DNA from: Trichobilharzia regenti
Taxonomy: Eukaryota > Platyhelminthes > Trematoda > Strigeidida > Schistosomatidae
Direction: 5' to 3'
Length of the DNA: 64,000 nt
NCBI GenBank assembly: GCA_944472135.2
Contig: OX235263.1
Span: 2,153,517 to 2,217,516, forward strand
Shown here: positions 10,401 through 22,400 of the stretch, in pieces
Position numbering within the stretch: position 1 is the stretch's first letter
Layout: every line of letters starts with the position of its first letter
The notes under the pieces: model-generated
What the model was told of the DNA's origin: nothing
What the model saw: only the letters and a program-made list of their open reading frames with translations
Databases searched by the model: none
Program-made: the position numbers and the translations under genes

Positions 10401-13400
10401 CGATATTCGTCAGTTATTGTCAGAAAGATAAGAGAGAAGGAGATTACAGTACGTTCGCCATTGGTGATTGCGATTGTTGGCCATATTCGATAACGTCTCG
10501 AGCCACCGATTAGAGTTATCTCTCGGACCCCGATCAGGTTGTTGTGGCTCACCAACTAATGCTAACCTAACACAAATACCCTTCATCCCACGATGCCACG
10601 TCATGGGCTGACCACCTTTCCACTTTTTCCATCCCGTCCCAGGGCTGGCTAGCGAACAGAGACCGACATGGAAGCTTCTCGGATGACATTCACGGCACAT
10701 ATGCAAGCTACTGGAGCCGGTGTTTTGAGATAATGACAACACTCAGTGAATGGTGATTTCCGTACTATGTCCAAACACACACTGCCGGACCTCAGAATTA
10801 CTCACACGATGATGTCATCGAACTCAAGCGATTCTACATAGAGTGATGGTCGAATACTCATAGTCATCGTGAGCTCGCAGAGGCCGGGTGTCACAGGCAC
10901 AGAGCAAGACTGCATGCACCGAAGCATTGTAAACCTGACATTTGAAAAGTAGGTTAACGTCGCGACGGCTCCAGAAAAGTCTGATATAGACTATTATATA
11001 TAGACTATTGCTGTGCGAGAAAGCTCTAAGGAAAAACGCTAGAGCATCCATACTTACTTACTTTACTTCGGCTATCTCCTACGGGAGGATGAGCCGGCTT
11101 CATGAACGTCTCGAATCATCGCTGCCCAGGCGCGGCAATTTGTAAGAGAGTTCATGAAGTTTCATGGGAATTTGGTACGAGTGATGTCCCCAGAATCGCT
11201 CGGCCTTTTGTTTGAGAGTGCAGCTCTAGCCTTTACACAACCAAGTGTGACCTACAAGGCAGTAGGAGTGGAGTAAGGAGTCCACTATCCATTGGCAGCC
11301 GATGACCGGAGTTCGGTTCATACGCCTTTTTGAATGGGGCCAGACATCCAAGACATCCAACAAGCCCTTTGTCCATACGTCTGCCGGTGAGCTCCAGTGA
11401 GCTTCATACGCCAATCGTTGGAGGTTTGGAATCAGGGTTTAGCCATCTCCCCTAGACTGTCATCCAATGGACAGTCAACCCGGTGGAGAGCGCCAGGCAT
11501 CCGCTTTCGCCCTCTCACTTCGGTGAAAAACACCTCCGCCACGTGAAGGCAGTGAGTAGGACTTCCTCAGGAGAGGCTGTGTAAGACGCCCGGTCATATG
11601 GGAGCATTTCAAGAGGTGTGCGGAGGGGTGGCCAACCCGCAGAGCAAAGCACCCACCCCCGACCATCCTGAGGCTTTGGAGCATCCATAGCTCCCACAGC
11701 AAATGCTAATGGCTCAATTTAAACTCGTTTGTGTATACAGTGATAATAATTTGTACGTCGTGTGGTTTTGAAATAACCTTCCTTATTTGTGATACTCAGG
11801 TAGCTGTTATAAACCGTATTATTTGTTTTTTATTTGGTGTTTATCATTCCATGACTGACTGGACTTTAGTTCATCGATGGTGTACACACATCTTAATTCA
11901 TGTAAATCAGTTGTGATAGATTTCCTGTTGATGTGTTTTATTGTTTTTGTAATTTAATTGTTCCTAGTATGTTTGTATTCGGTGGTTGGGTTCCTTTGGT
12001 CATGGAAGATATGAAAATGGCAGCTCAAGAAAAGGAATGGAAGTGTACAAATACTTTGGCCAGCCTTAACCTTGATACAATGACTTGGGAACCGTTGACA
12101 ATGGAAGTTGCTGATGAATGCCTTTTGCCTCGTGCACGTGCTGGCCACTGTGCTGTAGCAGTTCATAGCCGGTTGTACATATGGTCAGGTCGTGATGGTT
12201 ATAGAAAGGCGTGGAATAATCAAGTAAGTTTTGTCTTTTTTGTTTTTATACCTCTTTGCTATTGTGTGAAAATGATTTCAAATTCATTTTAATCATCTTG
12301 GACTTGTTTCTTAGGTGTGCTTTAAAGACCTATGGTTTTTGGAAACTGATCGTCCAGCTGCTCCGACACGTGTGCAATTAGTCCGTGCTGGTACACAAAG
12401 TCTGGAAGTCACATGGGGTTCAGTTCCTACAGCAGATGCTTATATCTTACAGATTCAGAAATATGACGTTTCTCCTTCTACAGCTTCAACTCAATCTTTG
12501 ACATCTCCACCAGCTGACACAAGCCCGATAAGCAAGGCTCCAATAACTGTATGTTCTAGTTCTCTGAACTTGTCAAGAACTAGCACTATTACACAAGTAA
12601 GTAGAATCTTTTCATTTTTCGAATTTATTGTTTCTTGACTATAATGAAAACTTTAGGAGACTATATTAACGTTTCATTTACATTCATTTAACAGGCTCTG
12701 GCCACTATTCCAGCTACTGTTAATTCAGTCCCAATACCAACTCCCATCAGATTGCCTACTGTCACTGCTGTGGGTTCTGTGCTACCGAATTCATGCGTCA
12801 CTATGGCCGGTCAAAGAGGTCCTACTGTGGTTACACCGACGGGTTTGAAAATCACTCCTGTGCCAGGTAGTGCAGTTACAGGACGAGCAGCATCTATTGC
12901 AACTGTAGCACAACACTCTGGTGGAATCAATCCTTATGGTGGTGGTACTACAATCATTCGAAGTACATGTCCTCCTATTGCACCCAAGCAGCATGTAAGT
13001 ATTCTATTTATAGATGTATAAAAAATCTTTTCACATTGGAAATTTCACACACTAGTTTTTCTCTTAATTATTGTGTGGCGCTTGATATTTATTTGTTTTC
13101 AGTCATATTAGTAAAGTTAGCTGGGGATAGTCAAAAGAAAACGGACTATTGATGTATCAAAGCACTGGCTATTGATCTGGGTTGTGTAGAGGAGTGTAAG
13201 GTTCCATCCATGCAGAGTATCCTGAGAATGGTTGATAGTAATAATTGGAGATTGCTTATAAGGTGACTGAGTATATGTCAGAATAGCCCTGAGGTTACTC
13301 GCTGCTGACCAACCTTAACTGACATTTTCCCTTCTCACACAATTTTTGTTTATTCGAACATCGTTTTGTAGTGTTCGTAATCGAATTGTAATTGAATTCT

Positions 13401-16400
13401 CTTAACTGCATAGCATAATCCAACGTAGATACTTGACCTCGCTTTGGTCTTATTAGATATTCCTGTAGTTAATTACACTTTAAACGCTTAAGTGCTTTTG
13501 AATTCTGTAAACACTAATCATGACTGTAATCTGTTAAGATGTGTTCGGAACAATTTCCAGTTTGTTACCAAACTACTGTCAAATGTAAGATGATGGTAAC
13601 ATAACTGGACTACATAGACTCCTAGCTTGAAGATGGAGGGGGAAGTGGTAGTGTTTTGACAGCTTACTTATATGAGAAGTTGCATCAACCAACACCAATG
13701 GGTTGATCGCTGATGAAATCTCAGCACAGATACAAAAGGCTCGTTTGACATTTGTCAAATTACGCTATCTCTGGCTGTCGACTAACGGACGTGTGCACTA
13801 ATCAGCAGTTCGCTCCATCCTCCTTTATGGCTGTGGGTAAGAAATGATCACTAAAGGTAGAAGACATGAAGAGACCAGTTACCCTTGATCATAGGTGTTT
13901 ATATTCTCTCTCACATGTTAGGTGGTATCATGGGGGGGGTGTTATTGAGGTTAGACATCAGTTGAGTTCTAGGTAAGGAGGAAAATTCAGTCGATGAGGT
14001 GAAGCATCTGCATCGATCGAGATGGTTAGAACATGTGTTGCGAACACCTAGCCATCGCCTTCCTCAATGAGCAATATTAGCTGACATACTATGGATCAGG
14101 TTGGAGCAGAACTGCTAGTGCTAGTTAAACCAAAACCAACATGGCTTCATCATTCAATGAAGAAATCCATAACAGTTTAAGCCAGCCTGTCTGTCTGTCA
14201 GCCAGACATGTAGGGAGGTGTAGACTGCTTGACTGGTCGGCGTCATCGGGATGGTAAGAACCAATGAAGGTTGTAGACAATTGGTGATATGGCCCAAAAT
14301 CGTCGTTATTAATGGTTGGTGCAGATGCATTCATTCTTTGTTGTGATTTGTCATATCCAGTAAAACTCAAGTGCTCTTCCACCATATTACTATTCTTTTT
14401 CCCTCACTCACTCACTCCCTCGCTCGCTCACACTTCCGTTTATTATCTGTCTTTGGTTGAATTTCTCTTTACTCTCTTCTCTTGGTTTGTGTGGTACACG
14501 GAGGGAGTGTGGCAACTGGAACTGGTGCACATCTGTGCGAAACCCTATGTTGACTGAGATGGTTAGGACATGTGTTACGTATGCCTAGTCATCGCCTTCC
14601 TCGACGAGCAATGTTAGCGGATACAGGGTCAGGCTGGAAAAGAGCTAGCGGCGGTCAAACAAAAACTTGGCACCAGTCAATGAAATCCACAACAGTTAGT
14701 CTAAGCCAGTCACGTAGGAAGGTGTAGACTTCCAGGCTGGGGTCCTCGGGACGGTAAAAACAAATGGTTGGAAAAAATTGGTGACATGGCTCAAAATCGT
14801 TCTCAATGGTGCAGATGCATCCACTCCTTGTGACTTATGATCTCCAATGAAACTATATTGTTCTTCGTTATTACTCCTGCTTTGTCTCGCACCTCTGTTT
14901 ACTGTCTCTATTATGCATTTCTTCTACTTTCTTCTCTTGCTTTGTGTGCTACGTGGAGTGTGGCGACTTGAATTCCCGCACATATGTGCAAAGTTCTATG
15001 TCAAAAACAGGCAGACAGACTATGTTGAAAGCAGTCAGTCGGTTGCCAAGCGGGTGTCAAACTTGTGCTACTATTATATGGTTCCTTAATGGTTTTTTAT
15101 TGCTTATATCACTCAATGAAACGGTAGCCTTACTGAATAATACTGTGGTCTATGCGATAACGAAAAGAAAGATATATGTATGCAGCAATGTATAGGTTGA
15201 GAATAAATCACACATGGTTTTATTAAACAATAGCAATTTTCCCTCTTTCTCATTTTTGCCACAAACACTATTTTTCTTTAGTGTGTTACGTGTGTGTCTG
15301 TGTTTCTGTTTTTATCATGCCCTGCCTGATATGTGCAAATAACACAATTGCTTCCGTTGGTGTGCAGTGTTCACATTCTTCTCTCATCACTAATCTGAGT
15401 ATTTTGATTTTCTTCATCTTGTAGCTTATCACTGTTGCTGGCAAACAAGTAGTCTCAGCAGTTTCTGTCGGTTCAAATAATGTTCCAATTGTTGCAAATA
15501 ACTCTGGTGTAGTTACTTCGAATCAAAATCAGGTGGTGCATATTGTGAACAAATCAACAGGATTGATTAAACCAATTAAACTGGTCTCAACAACGACAAC
15601 AACATCGTCACAAAGTGTCCCTAAAACGATTACTGTTCAACAGGCATCAGCTGGAACGGCTACTACACCCGGTAAGTAACAATCCAGATTTTTTTATCAG
15701 CATCCTAGCTCTTATGATTTAAATCAGTTTTCAGTTTTTCAATTTGGCAGTTTGTTTTTCAAGAACTATATTTTGTATGAGTACCAGATATATAGAGGCT
15801 TGCAAACGTTTGAATGCAGTTTGATTTATGCATGTGTACACCTTTCTAAGGTTGCTCATTCATATTTGTGGTATCCTGTTGACATATTTCCAGTTACTGA
15901 TGGTATTCCCACTGAGATCCACTAGCTATTGCTTCAAACACCGGATTGTTATCCACTGGGTCACAAGGGGAGGGGCACCTCTTAAGCATTTTATACGATT
16001 TCTAGTTATTTATTGCTGTCTGTGATTTCCTGTTGAAATATGTAAACGACGGAATTGTCCAGCCTCATTTTAGTAGTTGGTCTTCTTGAATGGATGGCAT
16101 TATATAACCACGATTAGGAATTTGAAGTTATTTGTTACAAGGTGATTGGCTGGTAATTCTTGGCTTGACAATATGGTATAGAGCGGATGCCCGGCGCTCT
16201 CCACCGGGTTGACTGTCCATTGGATGACGGTCTAGGGGAGATGGCTAAACCCTGATTCCAAACCTCCAACGACTGGCGTACGAAGCTCACTGGCAGACGT
16301 ATGGACAAAGGGCTTGTTGGATGTCCTGGATGTCTGGCCCCATTCAAAAAGGCGTATGAACCGAACTCCGGTCACCGGCTGCCAATGGATAGTGGACTTT

Positions 16401-19400
16401 CTACTCCACTCCTACTGCCTTGTAGGTCACACTTGGCTGTGTAAAGGCTAGAGCTGCACTCTCAAACAAAGGGCCGAGCGATTCTGGGGACATCACTCGT
16501 ACCAAATTCCCATGAAACTTCATGAACTCTCTTACAAATTGCCGCGCCTGGGCAGCGATGATTCAAGACGTTCATGAAGCCGGCTCATCCTCCCGTAGGA
16601 GATAACCGAAGTAAAGTAAAGTAAAGTATAGAATCGGTCGCATTAGTGCAAGCTTTATATTATTTTTATTGAGAGGAGTTATTCTCGGTATGAATAAGCT
16701 AATAACTAGCAGTGTTTTTCGAACTAGAATACCTAAAGCAGAAAGAAAATTAGTGTTGTGTGATTGTGGCGTTCATGGAACAACCACTTCTTGACTCTGG
16801 TAACTCCACCTTTTTGTTGTGCTATTAAGTGATGCCCGTATAAAAGCTTCACCTCCACTGCAGGTTATACAGTTTTCGGAGTTGACCTTTTCCAAACCCC
16901 TCCGAGTGGAGAGGTATAGCTGATTGTCTCAGGGAAACGCTTTACCGCAGTTGCATCTCTATTCTCCCCGACTATGCGACTCCTCTCTCTCTGTCAGAAC
17001 CTTAACATGGTTTAAACAGCATATACTGTGAAGTCTAACCTTTATCTAAACGACCTCTCCAACATGACAGGACATACAAAAACAGTCGTCCAAACCAGTT
17101 TAGCTCTCAGAGTCATCTCACTATGCTGCAAGCCCATTCTCCAGACCAGTTGGCTGCCGAAATTCGTACATCCCCTGTGTTAATGGTTTTTAAAGTCTTA
17201 GACGCTGTTATGTAAGATTCCTGAGGAAGTCCTACTCACTGCCTTCACGTGGCGGAGGTGTTTCTCACCAAAGTGAGAGGGTGAAAGCGGATGCCCGGCG
17301 CTCCCCACCGGGTTGACTGTTCATTGGATAACAGTCTAGGGGAAATGGCTAAACCCTGATTCCAAACCTCCAACGACTGGCGTATGAAGCTCACCGGCAG
17401 ACGTATGGACAAAGGGCTTGTTGGATGTCCTGGATGTCTGGCCCCATTCAAAAAGGCGTATGAACCGAACTCCGGTCACCGGCTGCCAATGGATAGTGGA
17501 CTTTCTACTCCACTCCTACTGCCTTGTAGGTCACACTTGGCTGTGTAAAGGCTAGAGCTGCACTCTCAAACAAAGGGCCGAGCGATGCTGGGGACATCAC
17601 TCGTACCAAATTCCCATGAAACTTCATGAACTCTCTTACAAATTGCCGCGCCTGGGCAGCGATGATTCAAGACGTTCATGAAGCCGGCTCATCCTCCCGT
17701 AGGAGATAACCGAAGTAAAGTAAAGTAAGTGTAAGATTCCTGCTTATTTTACGCATTACTAATATCTTCAAACAGTTGTGGATGAATCGAAAATGTGGCT
17801 ATTTTTTGTGTCAATAATATTTCATGATTTCGTTCTAGAAAGCCACCTTATCGTATAATCTATGAGTGTTCTATCTTAGTTGCTTTTGATTCCCTTGATA
17901 TTCTCTAAAAAAATATCTTCACTTTTGAAAAACTACATTTGAATTTCAGTTCCAAAAGTGATCAAGGCTATTCCAGCAACAATGCTTCAAATGTCTCCAG
18001 CCGGGAAGCCTATTCTAATCGCTGGTGGTGGTGTTGCTCGTCCAGGTCAGACAACTACTGTTCAAGTGTCTGGTGCAGTTCACAGACCAGCCGGCGGACA
18101 ACAAATAGTTATCATGAGTCCAGGTAGTAAGTTTTGTGGTTCATTTTCTTACTTACTTATATTTATTTTCATGAGTTTATGTGTAAGAATTTGATAAGTT
18201 TCAAGTTTGATCACGGATTGATTAGTAACAGAACCATGGAGAACCACCAGAGAGTACTGGACAATTGTCTCGTTCTAGTTTAGTATTTTGGTAGTTTATT
18301 CAGTTGTTCAGGTTCCCAAGTATCTATAGTGGTAATCTAAGAGTCACATTAACTGCGGAAGCGGTGGGACTAGTAAATCACATCCATAATCTTTGATTTC
18401 TCGTCTCAGCTATGTCATGTGATGAAGTGTGTGTAGCCTTGCTGGTTGTAGCCGCCAGCTGATGCTAGAAATTAAATTGTTTAGAGACTCAGAACCCTTC
18501 ACACCGGTGTAGATTTGTTCATTTTTTTATCATGTGAATTGCAGGTGCCTTCAGTAGTCTTCATTGAATTCTGTCGCTTCCCTCCAAAATGTGTGTTTAA
18601 TATCAAAGTATGTCATTTCATTCCAGTTTTTTGAAATGTGTCAATGTGAAATGTTATTCACCACAGTACTGCCTTTCATTTGTCAGTCAATCTTTGCATA
18701 TATCCAGTGGACAGTTCTGAAACTTTGATACTATGCTTCGAGTTCGTTGATGAATATGCTTTTCACTGTCGTCGTCTGTTTCTCCACCTAATCAGTCGTC
18801 TACTGGTTATCTGTCTATTATGTCTAATTTCCTACTTAAGAAATAAGTAACAAAACTTGCATTTCTGTTTATCACTGATGTGTGTGTGCGTGTGTGGAGT
18901 AGCTCGATGGTTTGTAAGGAATGTTATCTTCTGACCTTGAGAGAGTTCTGATTCCATTTGTTCATCATGTGTTAGTATTGTAGTAATTCTGATTTAGTTG
19001 TGATTTCGTTGTCGTTGGCTTTAGTGTATATTATTATTACTACCATTATTATTATTTATTATATCCTTAATTCGTTGTCAATGGCGCAGATGTATTCAAT
19101 CTCTGTAATCTTTCATATTCCTTTCTACCATTACCCATTCTGTTTCACTCTTATATTTGTCAAACTCTATTAATTCTCTTCACTCATCTTCTTGTCTACC
19201 TCTGTGTGCTATTTGGAAGGTGGCAACTCGAACTGCTGCACTTCGGTGCCAAGTTCTATGTTGAATCCAGACAGACAGACAGACAGAGGAGCACAGGGCT
19301 TCGGCTGTGCATCTCCATTGCCTTCTGTTTTCTGCCAACTTTTTCACTCCGCTGCAAGTCTGCCCACATGCTTTCATCTCCTCTTCACATGACCTCCTCC

Positions 19401-22400
19401 AAGTCACCCTTGCACTTGACTAGTGATGTCACTTGATGATTTCCTCAGCGTATGGTCAGCCAATCCATCTCCATTTCTTCATGCCTATTTGTTGCACAAT
19501 CGGTTCCTGGTTGGTTCGCTAATTGCTAGAGATCCCTGTTGCTGTTCTTTTCTGACCGGCCATCTGATCTTGAGTGCTATTGAGCGAAGACAACTGTTAA
19601 TGAAGGTCTGAAGTTTGTTTGAGATGCTCTTTAAGACGCGCTGGTCAAGTCTGATCCGTGTAGTGAGTAGCACTGACTGACATTTGAGTTGAAAATCCAG
19701 ATGTTATTATTGATGCAGAGTGCTGTTGACCTCCACACAGACTTAAGAGTAATGATAGCTTGTCTTGCTTTTCCGACTCTGTGTATATATATAAGGTGAA
19801 CTTGTTTGAATTCTCCATGAATGATATAAGTGTACCTCCTGACAACCAGTGTTGTGATTGGTTCTTATATTTACCTTGATCATTTTTATTGACTTGAGAT
19901 TTCTTGTCATATGTGATTTATTTTTTATTAGTTGGTAATTTTGGTCTATAGTAATATGATGTATGTCTGTTAATCTCTGATATTTGTCTGAGTACCAGGT
20001 TTTTAGAAATCCTCTGTTTAGAATTTCCATGTTCTCCCAACCATCCAATTGGTGCCCGTGATTGTTTACATTGCTTGGATATGACAGCTAATGTATGCTT
20101 TTGAATGTTCTTATTCGAAGGGTATGCCCTGAAGAGATGTCTAGAGGAGAAACTACGAAAACTTCACAATTAAATCAACCAAATTAAAAGAACCTAACTA
20201 AATCAAAATCATCTATAAATTCATTATAATAGAGGTTTTTGTATTTCCCAATGAATGAAAAACAAAACGATATTGTTTTTACTGACGTTTCGCTATTTAA
20301 TGCTAATAGCTTTCTCAAAGTATTATTAAACCGGAATTTACAAAATCTCAGCATATATATAACAAGGAGTTAGGGGGTGAGAACGATCTTCATTGTTATT
20401 TTGACTTTCAATATGTCCTTTTAAGTTGAACTAAGTCTATATTTTTCTCACCCCCTAACTCTGTTATATTTATGCTGAGATTATGTAAATTCCGGTTTAA
20501 TAATACTTTGAGATAGCTATTAGCATGAAATAGCGAAACATCAGTAAAAACAATATCGTTTTGTTTTTCATTCATTGGGAAATACGAAAACCCCTATTAT
20601 AATGAATATCATATACCCAATGCCCAAATTTTTTCAAACCGTTAAAAGTGAACTTGGTTTGGACACATATAATCATCTATAAATGTTTGCTATTATTTCA
20701 ATGTAGTAATCCATTTCTACTGTTTGCAAACTTAATTCAGCTTGTTGTAGTTTTGTGCCTTTTTTGTTCTCAGGGTCTATTGATGTCATGAGTTAATTAT
20801 GTGTTTATACTTGGAGATGACGGCCGTCGGTGGTTCAGTGGTAGAATGTTCCCCAACCACGCATGTGTTCCGGGGTTTGTGATCTCCGGCTGACGCACCC
20901 TTAAACCTCGCTAAGCCGGTAAAGAGGGAAGGTCGGGTATGTGGCTATCAACCTCATCCCATAAAAATAAACACCACTGCTACCAAAACTGCAAAGCTCT
21001 GGCTTGACGCCCTATATTTATTCCACTGGGAACGTAGAGGTGTTTGTGTGTTGTATATCATAGGTCACAATTAGCATCTCTCTATTTCACCTTCAGGTTC
21101 CTCATCAGTTGGTGTGTTTGCCTTGTCTAATTTATACTTTTCTTCTGGAGGTACTACAGGTCATCAAATCATTCGACAGGCGAATCCAACACAAGTCACC
21201 TTAGTCCGACGTGATCAGTATGACGCAACAACACATGCTAGTAGTGTTACTGGTAGTGGTTCAAACGATGCAACTAATACTGCGCCAACCATTCTTCAGA
21301 CTATTCCTCAAGTAGATGGTACAACTGATGATAGTCAACGTGGTGGTGGTGGTGTGGTCGGTAAGGCGAACAATGTTAATAATGATGATGACCATGATGG
21401 TGATGCTGCATCAGCTGGTAATACTACCGTGGAGTCAGATTCAGTTGAAGGAAAGGTTGAGGCGAAGGAAGATGTAAATAGTTTACAGAATGCTGGTGAA
21501 CATTCCACGAACAATGCAGTTGTAAGTTTGTCTTATGCCCCTGGAAAAATTTACAAATGTGTATTTTCTCTCTTATCTTTTATGATTGAACTGTTGGTTA
21601 ATCAGTAATGTTATTAAGTGAATTTGAAAGTTGTGTAAGCTAAAGATGTGTCATCTTAGAGGTCTTTGTTCGACTATCGACCAAAGGGCGGGTGTACTGC
21701 TCATCAGTCCGCTCCGTCCTCCTTTATGGCTGTGAGACCTGGCCACTGAGAGTGGAAGTAGCTGTTTTTGATCATAGGTGCCTGCGTTCTATCTCCCGTG
21801 TTCAGTGGCATAATAAGGTGAGCAACATTGAGGTTAAGCGTAGAGTTCTAGGCAAACAGGGGAAATCAATCTACGAAGTTGTGAAGTTACAGAGACTGAG
21901 ATGGTTAGGACGTGTTACGTATGCCTAGTCGTCGCCTTCCTCGACGAGCAACGTTAGCGGATACAGGGTCAGGCTGGAAAAGAGCTAGTGGAGGTCAAAC
22001 CAAAACATGGCACCAGTCAATGAAATCTACAAACAGTTAGTCTAAGCCACGAAGGAAGGTGTAGACTTCCTGACTCGTTGGGGTCTTCAGGACTGTGAAA
22101 ATCAATGGTTGGAAACAATTGGTGACATGTCTCAAACTCATCGTTCTCAGTGGCTAGCGCAGATGCATCCACTCCTTGTGACTTATGATCTCCAATGAAA
22201 CTATATTGTTCTTCGTTACTACTATTCCTTTGTGTCGCACCTCTGTTTACTGTCTCTATTATGCATTTCTTCTACTTTCTTCTCTTGCTTTGTGTGCTAC
22301 GTGGAGTGTGGCGACTTGAATTCCCGCACATATGTGCAAAGTTCTATGTCGAAAACAGGCAGACATACATCGCCTTCAGGATGCACTATTTCACTGAATG

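Larger units (their letters stand above)
9803..11967 (+). other. HCF-1 intron 4 (2165 nt)
   Basis: Holds a minus-strand RTE fragment (10490-11041) and a minus-strand (GTAAA)-tailed retroposon (11053-11678). No coding signal outside these. Confidence 0.75.
12995..15424 (+). other. HCF-1 intron 7 (2430 nt)
   Basis: Holds two adjacent RTE-type 3' fragments (13690-14548 and 14549-15025). The rest is plain intronic sequence. Confidence 0.75.
15672..17949 (+). other. HCF-1 intron 8 (2278 nt)
   Basis: Contains two direct copies of the (GTAAA)-tailed retroposon (16180-16628 and 17224-17729), separated by about 600 bp of unassigned sequence. Confidence 0.75.
18127..21096 (+). other. HCF-1 intron 9 (2970 nt)
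   Basis: Contains an RTE tail (19080-19288), an antisense SR2-like fragment (19289-19795), a Penelope-like fragment (about 19850-20215), a long foldback (20220-20606) and a tRNA-Gly-like SINE (20821-21020). Confidence 0.75.

Noticed and set aside
16135..17451. Minus-strand frames starting [20 protein letters not shown] in two places
   Set aside because: They lie in the (GTAAA)-tailed retroposon copies and show no domain; copy 1 (11053-11678) does not keep the frame.
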